DNA from: Diadema setosum
Lineage: Eukaryota > Echinodermata > Echinoidea > Diadematoida > Diadematidae
NCBI GenBank assembly: GCA_033980235.1
Contig: CM067072.1
Coordinates: 26,318,192 to 26,382,191 of the forward strand
Reading direction: 5' to 3'
Length of the DNA: 64,000 nucleotides
The notes below the pieces were generated by a model. It saw only the letters and a list, made by a program, of their open reading frames with translations, searched no databases and was not told the DNA's origin. The translations under genes were made by a program, and so were the position numbers. Of this stretch, positions 54,746 to 64,000 are shown piece by piece. The first letter of the stretch is position 1, and every line of letters begins with the position of its first letter.

Positions 54746-55133
54746 GTAGTTGCTTGTGTGGTTTCAAGTGTCGTTTCTTCTGTTGTTACAGGAGCTGTTG
54801 TTGACTCTGTTGTGACTTCTGTTGTTTCCGGAGCAGTTGTTGAGTCAGTAGTTGCTTGTGTGGTTTCGAGTGTCGTTTCTTCTGTTGTTACAGGAGCTGT
54901 TGTTGACTCAGTAGTAACTTCAGTAGTTTGAAGAGTTGTGTCCACTGTTGTTACAGGAGCAGTTGTTGACCCAGTAGTTACTTCAGTAGTTTGAAGAGTT
55001 GTATCTACTGTTGTTACAGGAGCTGTTGAAGACTCAGTTGTGGCTTTCGTTGTTTCAAGCGTCGTTAGGACTTCTGTTGTCGATTGTGTAGTCACATCAG
55101 TCGTTTCCTCAGTAGTCTCAGCTTCTGTGGTTG
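54687..55133 (-). CDS. Mucin-like exon U39 (149 codons)
   Basis: ESSTAPV with LETTKATT, TTGSTTAPV in the second repeat and TTQVTT. Complete, with standard donor and acceptor. The (CA)n tract at the acceptor is expanded. Confidence 0.84.
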
Positions 55134-56138
55134 CTGAATGAACAAATTAAATAACACACACACACAAAACGATCCCATTTTCAAAGTACTCATTGTATTC
55201 CAGCGAAAATGAATAATTAACAATTACTTGAGGGAAGAGGAGCCTTTAAAATTAAACAGGAATCAAAATTTACATATTTAAATTAGATATTCTTAATCTG
55301 GTCAACATCTGCGAAATATAAAGATATTCACCCGTTTCAAACGGGATCATGGTGACCTGTATATTAAGTGTGCGGGAAATTAGGAATTCAGTATCGAACG
55401 GGGTAAAATCCTAAAATCAACCAAAAATGAGTATTCCGGGAAAGTGTGATTATTTTAGACATGTTATCTTTCACCTTTTAATTCCGGTGAATGTTTATCT
55501 TTTTAGGTATTACTCTGCCCATTTACTCCAAAGGTGGAGGGTTTTAGACAAGGTTATTTCTTCAAACATGACTAAGTTTTATCTGTTTCGTGAACTGGAA
55601 TTTAATTCTCTCCTGCACAGTTTAGGTCGGACATGTACCTTTTCTATATTAGATTTTTTTCCCGTAATGTTTTATATTTTCACAGGTTTACGAAAAAACC
55701 AAGGTTAATCTACATAATAAAGAGAGTAAAACAAAAAAAAATTATAAATAAGAAATTCTGAGGGTCGAACACGCCGTTCTGAGAATACGGATGACGTGTG
55801 AGGAAAAAATTTGGAAAATTTACCACGTGTATTACTCTACCATCTGGTTATCATCTGGACCGGGAGAAAAGATCTAGCATCTCATGCAGAAGAAATGTGA
55901 AACGGAAGTAGTTTTAAGTAAGACGCAAGATAGAGCTATTGATTTCGATTGGAAATATACGTAACCAAAAACAAACAAAAACAAACAAAAAGAAACAAAT
56001 AAACGATTAAAGTAACAGGAAAAATGTCGGGGAAAAATGATTTTTTATTATTTTTGTTATATAATTTCCTGATTCGAAATGAAATATGTAAAAATGTAAC
56101 TAAACGGCATCCTTTCATTGTTTATAATTTGTACACAC

Positions 56139-56483
56139 CTTCTGTAGTTTGAGCATCTGTTGTGACTTCTGTTGTTTCCGGAGCAGTTGTTGAGTCAGTA
56201 TTCGCTTGTGTGGTTTCAAGAGTCGTTTCTTCTGTTGTTACAGAAGCTGTTGTTGACTCAGTAGTAACTTCAGTAGTTTGTAGAGTTGTGTCCACTGTTC
56301 TTACAGGAGCAGTTGTTGACTCAGTAGTTACTTCACTAGTTTGAAGAGTTGTATCTACTGTTGTTACAGGAGCTGTTGTAGACTCAGTTGTGGCTTCCGT
56401 TGTTTCAAGCGTCGTTAGGACTTCTGTTGTTGATTGTGTAGTCACATCAGTCGTTTCCTCAGTAGTCTCAGCTTCTGTGGTTG
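56139..56483 (-). CDS. Mucin-like exon U40 (115 codons)
   Basis: Short class with VRTVDTT, TTASVTT, QANTDS and TSEV, that is, about six or seven base changes in 345. The flanking introns are visibly more diverged than the exon. Splice sites are intact. Confidence 0.83.
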
Positions 56484-57480
56484 CTGAATGAACAAATTAA
56501 ATAACACACATACAAAACGATCCTATTTTCAGAGTACTCATTATATTGCAGCGAAGACGAATATATTTAACAATTACTGGAGGGAAGAGGAGCCTTTAAA
56601 ATTAAACACGAATCAAGATTTACACGTTTAAATTTGATATGCTTAATCTGGTCAACATCTGCGATATATCAAAGATATTATCCCGTTTCATACGGGAACA
56701 TGGTGTCCTGTATATTAAGTGTGTTGGGAATTAGGAAATTCAGTATCGAACGGGTTAAAATCCTAAAATCAACCAAAAATGAGTATTTCGGGAAAGTGTG
56801 ATTAGTTGAGACATGTTTCTTTCACCTTTTTATTCCGGTGAATGTTTATCTTTTTAGGTATTACTCTGTTCATTTACTCCAAAGGTGGAGGGTTTTAGAC
56901 ACGGCTATTCATTCAAACATGACTAAGTTTTATCTAGAGTTTGTAGAAGTGGAATTTACTTCTCTTGCACAGTTTAGGTCGGACATGTGGTACCTTTTCT
57001 ATATAAGATTTTTTTTTCTTGTAATGTTTTATATTTTGACAGGTTTACGAAAAAAGAACAAGGTTAATCTACATAATAAAGAGAGTAAAACAAAAAGATA
57101 TTGAATAAGAAATTTTGAGGGTCGAACACGCCGTTCTGAGAATACGGATGACGTGTGAGGAAAAAATGTGGAAAATTTACCATGTGTTTTACTCTACCCA
57201 TCTAGTTATCATCCGGACTGGGAGAAAAGATCTAGCATCTCATGCAGAAGAAAGGTGAAACGTAAGTAGTTTAAGACGCAAGATAAAGCTATTGATTTCG
57301 ATTGGAAAAATACGTAACCAAAAACAAACAAAAAGAAACTAATAAACTATTAAATAAACAGGAAAAATGTAGAGGAAAAATGATTTTTATTATTTTTGTT
57401 ATATAATTTCCTGATTCGAAATGAAATATGTAAAAATGTAACTAAACCGCATCATTTCATTGTTTATAATTTGTACCCAC

Positions 57481-57864
57481 CTTCTGTAGTTTGAGCATCT
57501 GTTGTGACTTCTGTTGTTTCCGGAGCAGTTGTTGAGTCAGTAGTTGCTTGTGTGGTTTCAAGTGTCGTTTCTTCTGTTGTTACAGGAGCTGTTGTTGACT
57601 CTGTTGTGACTTCTGTTGTTTCCGGAGCAGTTGTTGAGTCAGTAGTTGCTTGTGTGGTTTCGAGTGTCGTTTCTTCTGTTGTTACAGGAGCTGTTGTTGA
57701 CTCAGTAGTTACTTCAGTAGTTTGAAGAGTTGTATCTACTGTTGTTACAGGAGCTGTTGTAGACTCAGTTGTGGCTTCCGTTGTTTTAAGCGTCGTTAGG
57801 ACTTCTGTTGTCGATTGTGTAGTCACATCAATCGTTTCCTCAGTAGTCTCAGCTTCTGTGGTTG
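57481..57864 (-). CDS. Mucin-like exon U41, first exon of the array in transcript order (128 codons)
   Basis: It lacks exactly one 21-residue VDTTLQ repeat (63 nt) but retains two 34-residue cassettes. Private changes are few: Thr to Ile (EETID) and Glu to Lys (TLKTTE). Donor GTGGGT, acceptor ATTCAG at 57870-57865, split Ala codon. An open frame runs on upstream of the acceptor to 57985, but this passes through the pyrimidine tract of the intron and is not considered coding. The exon supplying the leading G of the split codon must lie to the right of the array or outside the window; I could not find it. Confidence 0.82.
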
Positions 57865-57970
57865 CTGAATGAACAAATTGAATAACACACATACAAAACG
57901 ATCCCATTTTCAGAGTACTCATATTGCAGCGAAGACGAATATATTTAACAATTACTGAAGGGAAGAGGAG

Positions 57971-57993
57971 CATGCCCAATTGCATATCTTATA

Positions 57994-58032
<39 letters not shown>

Positions 58033-58092
58033 ATATATATATATTTTTTTTTTAAAGCAGCTATCATGAATGCAATATTGCTGATGATATAT
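57971..58092. repeat. Array boundary and AT/T-rich microsatellite
   Basis: Homology to the array intron stops after ggaagaggagc at about 57971. A (TA)n run follows from about 57987, then a run of about 18 T, a second (TA)n and another T run ending near 58053. The remaining 40 bp up to the next repeat are unassigned. Confidence 0.88.
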
Positions 58093-59812
58093 CTTGAACT
58101 GAATACACGGTGCACCCTTGTCTGAAAAAGTAGCAGTTTCTGTTTTGTTTTGTTTTGTTTTATTTGAGCCAAATGCTCAGCATTGAACGATAAGAGTAGA
58201 AGTGTTTAGAGTTAATCCCAACTAAGTGTTTTTCGTTTTTTTTTTCTGTAAGCTATGATCATGCTTAGCGTTTTATGTAACGGCAGAGCTGCTAATTCAA
58301 GTCTCCCTGATTCTTCGACTGGAATCTCCCTGATAATGTCATATTCTGTTTATATCGAAATTAGAGACATCAGAAAATCCCTGATTTGGAAATTATTTTC
58401 ACCCATTGCAATACATGAAGCACACAGATATTTCCCCGATTGCTGTGTGGAATCTCCCTGATTTGGATACGTGAATGTAGGCAGATCTGTAGCTGCATTT
58501 TTTATCTATTTATTTATTTATTTTGATCTTCACCCTGCTCTATTACTCTAACTGTGGTCGTTTGCATTATTTCAAATGACCGCACAGAGCCAGTCATGAT
58601 GTCCACTCCATTATGCTTGAAATTGGTCTTGTAACAAATATGGTGTTCGCAATGACACCCGTACTTCTTCTTGAACTGTATAAACGGTGCACCCTTGTCT
58701 GAAAGTGTAGCAGTTTTTGTTTTGTTTTGTTTTGTTTTCTTACTTGAGCCAAATGCTCAGCATTGAACGATAAGAGTAGAAGTGTTTAGAGTTAATCCCA
58801 ACTAAGTGTTTTTTTTTTCTGTAAGCTATGATCATGCTTAGCGTTTTATGTAACGGCAGAGCTGCCAATTCAAGTCTCCCTGATTCTTCGACTGGAATCT
58901 CCCTGATAATGTCATATTCTGTTTATATCGAAATTAGAGACATCAGAAAATCCCTGATTTGGAAATTATTTTCACCCATTGCAATACATGAAGCACACAG
59001 ATATTTCCCCGATTGCTGTGTGGAATCTCCCTGATTTGGATACGTGAATGTAGGCAGATCTGTAGCTGCATTTTTTATCTATTTATTTATTTTGATCTTC
59101 ACCCTGCTCTATTACTCTAACTGTGGTCGTTTGCATTATTTCAAATGACCGCACAGAGCCAGTCATGATGTCCACTTCATTATGCTTGAAATTGGTCTTG
59201 TAACAAAAATATGGTATTCGCAATGACACCCGTACTTCTTCTTGAACTGTATAAACGGTGCACCCTTGTCTGAAAGTGTAGCAGTTTTTGTTTTGTTTTG
59301 TTTTTTTTTTTGTTTTTTACTTGAGCCAAATGCTCAGCATTGAACGATAAGAGTAGAAGTGTTTAGAGTTAATCCCAACTAAGTGTTTTTTTTTTTTTCT
59401 GTAAGCTGTGATCATGTTTAGCGTTTTATGTAACTGCAGAGCTGCCAATTCAAGTCTCCTTGATTCTTTGACTGGAGTCTCCCTGATAATGTCATATTCT
59501 GTTTATATTGAAATCAGAGAACATCAAAAATCCCTGATTTGGAAATTATTTTCACCCATTGCAATACATGTAACACACAGATATTTCCCCGATTGCTGTG
59601 TGGAATCTCCCTGATTTGGATACGTGAATGTAGGCAGATCTGTAGCTGCATTTTTTTAATTTTTTTTTTGATTTACACCCTGCTCTATTACTCTAACTGT
59701 GGTCGTTTGCATATTTCAAATGACCGCACAGAGCCAGTCATGATGTCCACTCCATTATGCTTGAAATTGGTCTTGTAACAAAAATATGGTATCGCAATGA
59801 CGCATGTACTGC
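58093..59812. repeat. Three tandem copies of a 0.57-kb repeat
   Basis: Copies start at cttgaactg at 58093, 58670 and 59241, so the periods are 577 and 571 bp; the third fades near 59812. Each has tgcacccttgtctgaaa, a (TTTTG)n run, gagccaaatgctcagc, an internal run of tccctgat motifs, a T-rich stretch with (TTTA)n in copies 1 and 2, and gaccgcacagagccagtcatg. Copies 1 and 2 are nearly identical; copy 3 has many substitutions. A 68-codon plus-strand frame starting at gtnatcatg persists in all three (58255, 58828, 59408), but copy 3 has changes of every kind in it and I see no coding signature. Family not recognised; the internal T runs could be old poly-A tails of a minus-strand element. Confidence 0.88.
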
Positions 59813-61650
59813 TTGCTTCATCTAGTAACATAAAACATTATACTGCATAGCGTTTATGACAACACCCATGAGTTAGAAGCCTTGCTTCTTTCCTCTCCTT
59901 ATATTTTTGTTATTGTTGGGGGTGCTAATTTCGAACAATAATTGTTATGGCGAAAGTGAAGAGGAGGGAGAAAAGAATTTACGTACATAGTGTGGAAGGC
60001 AGGTGTGATGAGCTAATTATCATTATCATTATTTTTTTACTGATGTAAAGCTCTGCTCCTTTTTCATGGAGAGAATTTTCAATTCCTTTCATTACACTCC
60101 TGTATAAAGTGAAATATCGAATGAGGAGATCAGATATCAAATTTTTCTTCAAGCCACAACATATACGAAAGACTTCCGGTTACAATCGGCATCTGGATGT
60201 TCCTTTCTCTCTTCTTCCACTCTTTCTTTCGATTCCACCTTTTCTTTCCGATATAGGGTTTATTTATTTGACAATATTGCAGGAATGATTGTTTTATCGG
60301 AGTGTATATGTGTAAACTTCATCTGATTACAACTGATTACTTTGATTTTGTGTTAATGCCCTCCAGTTGTTTGGGTTTTTTTTTCCAATTTGCAACATCT
60401 TTGTTGTTCTGGGTTGAGGTTTTCTTTTTTCTTTTTCCTCATTTTTTTCTTCACATGACTGGTTTCGTTTGTGTCATGTACACTGTAGCTAGATAATTTT
60501 CATTTATATTTTTAAACCCTTTAGCGTCTGGTTTGGGTTCAGATTCTGTGACCTTTTAACGAAAATTTGTCTTATATAGAGATGCATAACATATTGCCGC
60601 ATGGCCCAGAGTGTCCCTTAAGAGTCAGCCCTGTTTATTTCGAGTTTCAGCTGCTCCATGCATTCATACTGTTATTTGATGTAGCCATACCCTAAGTTGA
60701 GTGACCTCAATAAGTGTATTTAAAGTTAGACTGGAGCAAGTATCATGCACCAATTCTTTCACATTCCCAGACAAGCCTGTTTGTTACATTTTATTGGGTG
60801 CGTGTATGTCTACACCCATGTTGAGAATGTCGCCCCTGATAACTTGATGGATTTTCCTGATATTTAAGACACAACAAGTAATATATACAATGTATACTTT
60901 CATCTAAACTACATGTTGAGTATGAATGCAGGTAATTTTGCACACATCTGAACTCGGTTATTTTTTCAAACTTAGCAATGTTAAGTTTATGTTACCATGG
61001 TAACTGTCGGTATTTTTTCTGTATTGCTCGGGCGTCTCCTTGAAGGGATGGTACAGTTTCGGTTGGGACTTTTCCTTTTCTCTTCCTTTTCACTCTGCCT
61101 CTCTCCTAAAAATAAATGATGATGGGAAGTTTTTTATGAGATGCTTTTTGGTTTTTCATAGGGTGGTTTCTGGGTATCCTGGAAAAAGTTAAGAGCTGAA
61201 TCTTGGCTTATGCTGCGCCGTCCCTTTAAGAGCAGGTCTTACTATATAATTGTTCTTCGTTTCGGGTGCTCTATGAATGTCTGCTGTTGTTTAATGTGCC
61301 TTACGTATACAGATATAGTTTGAGTAACCCCGATGAACGCATCCATTGTCAGTTTGCTGCAAACAGCCAACTGCCATGTGAGCATTTTCCCCGTGTATTC
61401 TGCTTATGCTTTTCAATTTGTTTGTTGAATTGGTGTGTTTGTAGGTTCAGACCGTATATGCATATTCGCAAGACGACTGTTACTCCCAACTACCGGATAG
61501 GTGTCCGATGATTTTCAGACATAACAACAAACTAAGTACACGTGTATACAAATCAGATTCCTCTGTTCCAGATTCCTGTGTATTTTTCTTTCAACCTTCG
61601 ATGAAGTTCATTCACACAGGCTAACCGATTCTTTAGTGCTTTTATATTAC
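59813..61650. other. No recognised gene
   Basis: AT-rich sequence with many T and pyrimidine runs. The short open frames (for example 60302-60496 and 61266-61511, plus strand) have low-complexity hydrophobic content and no recognisable domain. A weak diverged direct repeat is described among the findings. No splice-bounded Thr-rich exon that could be the start of the mucin-like gene is seen. Confidence 0.6.
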
Positions 61651-62190
61651 TCTCTGCCTGCATAATATTGTACAGTTTTTGTGGTCGTCAACCCTGCTCC
61701 AGATTCCTTCACTTATGGTCATGACAGTCTCTCTTATAGTCAAATTACGCACTTAGCACCCACAGCTGATTATTCTCGTTACATGTCAGTTGCTTATAAT
61801 TTGTGTTATCGCTATGCGCATTCGTGTTCTCTTCAGTCAATCAAACTCTTTGATACCTAAGGTTCTCCAGCCTACTTTTAGTCCACTATTTTTTTTTTTT
61901 TTACACTGGCAATCCGATCTATCAATGTTTTTCATTCTCTACCTACATTTTTGTGTACAGTTTTTTTTTTGTGGTCGTCAATCCTGCTCCAGATTCCTTC
62001 TCCTCTGAGTCATGCATAACCTCTATTATAGCGTATTACGTACTTAGAACCCACAGCTGATTATTCTTGTTACACATCAGTTGTTGATAATCCGTGTTAT
62101 CACTATGTGTATATATGTTTTCTTCAGTATAACAAAGTATTGAATACCTCAGGTGCTTTAGCCTATTTTTAGCCTTCTCGATCACACCCA
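61651..62190. repeat. Imperfect 285-bp tandem duplication
   Basis: Blocks shared in the same order at an offset of about 285 bp include gtggtcgtcaaccctgctccagattcctt (61681 and 61971, one mismatch), acccacagctgattattct (61759 and 62050), cagttg...ataat...gtgttatc (from about 61787 and 62079) and atacct.aggt.ct..agcct.tttttag (from about 61853 and 62144). The copies differ at perhaps one site in five. It lies about 1 kb upstream of the LINE ORF and might be part of that element's 5' region, but this is not shown. Confidence 0.8.
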
Positions 62191-63131
62191 TGTTTTGTTT
62201 GTTTTTGTCCGGTCACCTATTGTCTTATTCTCGTGAGCCCACGTCGGTTGACATCAGTGACTTAAAGTTGATTATTCAGTCACCGACCTCTGCTATGTTT
62301 ATAAATCCTTCCCCATGTGCTCTTTGTATATTGATTACGCATAACGAGAGTCTCTACAACCCGACTGGCTAAAACCTCGCGCCATTTACAGCTTTCCATA
62401 TGCGTTTAATGGTCATTTTTACTCGGTCTTGGTTTGTTATACTGTTAATGATGTTGGCCTGACATGTTAAGAACTCCCATGCATGTGTCCCCGCAATGTC
62501 ACATCTTAATGCATGAAATCATATGGGTGAGTGCCCTTGTTTGAGAGGCGTACAGTGTATCACACGAACTTTATTTGTAATAGCAGGACGCTGAACTCGA
62601 TAGTCCGTCTTTCAAACAGGTATTTTTTTCTATCCTGTTTTTTCCTTTCAACATACTGACATAGTAATTCTTTTCTCTTCGTTATCTATTCACTACATCA
62701 CAACTGGACCTTTTCGCGCACTCAAAGCGCACTATAGCTTTACATTACGGGAGCCAGTCAAAAACTATTAGTATGTCGTTCCTAAATAATGTCCGCTTGG
62801 ATTTCTGTGTTGTACATTCTCTATTGTCATCGTCTCGGAAGCCCTCGGAGACAATCAATTTGTCCTCATTTACATGTTATGTGTGTTCCATGTTTCTTTT
62901 CGTTGTCACTGAACTTTCTCGTCTACCTTGTACTGCTCTCTTTTCTTCCCTGTTCGTCTTCTTCGCAGCGATCCTCTGTCCATCATGATTTTGACAAAAT
63001 TCATGTTCTTTGGCTTCTCCAGTGTCCTACCTCACTCTGTTGGTTGAGTATTTTCTTGCAATACGCACTCGTTCCTGTAATTGCGGATTGTTTGACAACG
63101 CAGTCTTTCATAGTTATGTCCCACATTTACA
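62191..63131. other. No recognised gene; possible LINE 5' leader
   Basis: Overlapping plus-strand frames at 62773-62988 and 62789-63139 are pyrimidine-rich and hydrophobic without a recognisable motif. Because the LINE ORF begins at 63132 with the same strand sense, this stretch may be its 5' untranslated region or a decayed ORF1. Nothing in the sequence decides this. Confidence 0.5.
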
Positions 63132-63301
63132 ATGGCTAATTTCCCGAATGCACCGTTTAGTTCTCTATCAAATGATGACTTTTTTTTGAGCTTTTCAGGC
63201 AAATAAGGTTAGAATCAGATTCAGTTGGTGGGGTATCTAATTCACGAACAACGTTTTATGACAATTCTGTCGCTGACAACTTAAATTCTTCCGTAAATGA
63301 A

Positions 63302-63883
63302 TTGCCTTCTGATTTCAGTGAAGAGTTAACCGAAAATATGTCGTGTAATTATATTACTGTGAATCAATGTAAAGATATGTGTAATAGCTTTTCTAAAGAT
63401 ACATTTTCTTTGTTGCATTTAAATATTCGGAGTTTGAACAAACATTTTGATGAGTTCAAATTATTTTTAGAGACTTATGCTGATCAATCATTCTCTGTTA
63501 TTGGTTTAAGTGAAACCTGGTTAAGTTCCAACTCTGAATTTTTTTTTTCGATTGACGGCTATAAAATGTTTGTCAATAACAGGCCCGATAAGAGTGGTGG
63601 AGGTGTTGCACTGTATATATCGCATACTTTTTAATGTATTGTTCATGATAATATTTCGAGAATGGATAATATTGTTGAATCCCTTTTTTTTTTTTTTTTT
63701 TTTTTAGAAATTTACATGCCAGGAATTAGAAATATTGTGGTAGGCATTATGTACAGACCTCCCAACTCCAATATCAAGGATTTTTTAACTTACCTTTCTG
63801 ATTTGGTAAAATCCCCTGTTTTCAAAAACAAGGATTGTTTCTTCCTCGGCGACTTTAATATTGACTTACTTAAGTCGGAAATG
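63302..63883 (+). pseudogene. LINE ORF2 endonuclease reading frame with in-frame stop, poly-T insertion and frameshift
   Basis: The main endonuclease frame is broken by TAA at 63632-63634, directly after YISHTF; the same frame continues on the other side with conserved-looking residues, so this looks like a CAA to TAA type point change. A run of 22 T (63684-63705) adds about six Phe codons but, at this length, keeps the frame. Near 63880, just after LLKSE, the homology moves to another frame, consistent with loss of one base; the rest to the window end follows that frame. The TTG at 63302 is not the real start. Confidence 0.82.
63684..63705 (+). repeat. Poly-T run of 22 inside the LINE ORF
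   Basis: Uninterrupted T homopolymer between GAATCCC and AGAAATTTAC. Its length is uncertain in any assembly, so the frame beyond it is only as reliable as this count. Confidence 0.95.
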
Positions 63884-64000
63884 ATATTGTCGTACACGAG
63901 TTTCTTCAGACATTTTTGTCCTCCTCTTTTCTTCCGCTTATTTCGAAACCTACGCGTGTCACAGATCACTCTGCTACCCTTATTGATAATTTGTTTTGTA

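Larger units (their letters stand above)
1..57971 (-). repeat. Tandem array of exon-intron units encoding a giant Thr-rich mucin-like protein
   Basis: About 41 head-to-tail units. Successive exon donors lie about 1,450 bp apart when the left-hand exon has 447 nt and about 1,350 bp apart when it has 345 nt, so the intron is nearly constant at 1,003-1,005 bp. All exons lie on the minus strand and have a T-rich tract plus ATTCAG at the acceptor and G before a GT donor. The first exon codon is split G|CA and the last exon base is the G of the next split codon, so all exons are phase 1-1 and interchangeable. A retained intron hits a stop within about 5-9 codons of the donor in most units. The homology ends at about 57971, where the intron sequence is replaced by unrelated sequence; on the left the array runs off the window. 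Paralogous array growth by unequal crossing-over is inferred. A secreted or surface mucin is the likeliest product by composition, but no signal peptide or terminal domain is visible. Confidence 0.9.
63132..64000 (+). mobile_element. 5' part of a decayed non-LTR (LINE) retrotransposon ORF2, AP-endonuclease domain
   Basis: The likely start is ATG at 63132 (AATGG context). After a one-base frame change near 63200 the main frame runs through 63302-63634 and continues past a stop. Endonuclease motifs appear in the expected order: HLNIRSLNKH (about 63416), IGLSETWL (about 63500), GGGVALYI (about 63597), MYRPPNS (about 63750), GDFNIDLL (about 63850) and TRVTDHSATLIDN at the end. This order and wording match the APE-type endonuclease of LINE ORF2 proteins, closest by eye to the CR1/L2/Rex1 group. 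The reverse transcriptase would follow beyond the window. It is on the opposite strand to the mucin-like array and independent of it. It is inactive as assembled (see the break entry). Confidence 0.88.

Noticed and set aside
1..57971. CRISPR-like or bacterial surface-repeat interpretation
   Set aside because: Repeats are over 1.3 kb with spliced exons, no short repeat-spacer pattern exists, and the frames open on internal GTG codons without ribosome binding sites. Introns and a LINE indicate a eukaryote.
57865..57985. Upstream extension of the U41 frame with an ATG near 57985
   Set aside because: The extension covers the pyrimidine tract and ATTCAG acceptor found in all other units, so it is intron.
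58255..58461. 68-codon frame in the 0.57-kb repeats as a gene
   Set aside because: It is repeated with the surrounding non-coding sequence, contains the repeated tccctgat motif, and copy 3 varies in it without codon-position bias visible by eye.
60302..60496. Short plus-strand frames in the right-hand region (60302, 61266, 61790, 62190, 62773, 62789)
   Set aside because: They are pyrimidine-rich, hydrophobic and low in complexity, with no motif, no conserved neighbour and no sign of splicing.
60991..61004. 14-bp perfect palindrome gttaccatggtaac
   Set aside because: A few palindromes of this length are expected by chance in 64 kb, and nothing around it suggests an operator.

Overview
This is eukaryotic, probably metazoan, nuclear DNA. 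The evidence is introns with GT/AG boundaries, long AT-rich non-coding stretches, microsatellites and a fragment of a non-LTR (LINE) retrotransposon. The LINE endonuclease and the Thr-rich mucin-like exons would suit a marine invertebrate, but the sequence does not fix the taxon.

Positions 1-57971 are one tandem array of about 1.35-1.45 kb units that is still open at the left edge. Each unit carries one exon on the minus strand, separated from the next by an intron of almost constant length (about 1,004 bp). I count 41 complete exons (called U1-U41 from left to right; transcript order is U41 to U1) and one truncated exon fragment. Every exon starts after ATTCAG, ends in G before a GT donor, is open throughout, and is phase 1-1, so any number of exons joins in frame. 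They encode a Cys-free peptide of about 47% Thr built from 21-residue and 34-residue repeats, as expected of a heavily O-glycosylated mucin-like domain. By hand count the exons total 5,675 codons: 25 of 149 codons, 13 of 115, and one each of 183, 144 and 128. Neither end of the gene (signal peptide, promoter, C-terminal domain, polyadenylation site) can be identified.

The array has repeats at several scales: 21- and 34-codon cassettes inside exons; exon-intron units; and multi-unit blocks of 7,057 bp (x2), 2,800 bp (x2) and 1,446 bp (x2), plus an a-b-c-c-a-b-c-b-c series between 34 and 47 kb. This is what recurrent unequal exchange or gene conversion would leave. Units at the right edge have diverged introns but better preserved exons, which argues that the protein is under selection.

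From 57971 rightwards the array stops beside an AT/T-rich microsatellite. Three 0.57-kb tandem repeats follow (58093-59812), then about 2 kb with no recognised gene, a 285-bp imperfect tandem duplication (61651-62190), further unassigned sequence, and finally the 5' part of a decayed LINE ORF2 (63132 to the window end) with an AP-endonuclease domain.
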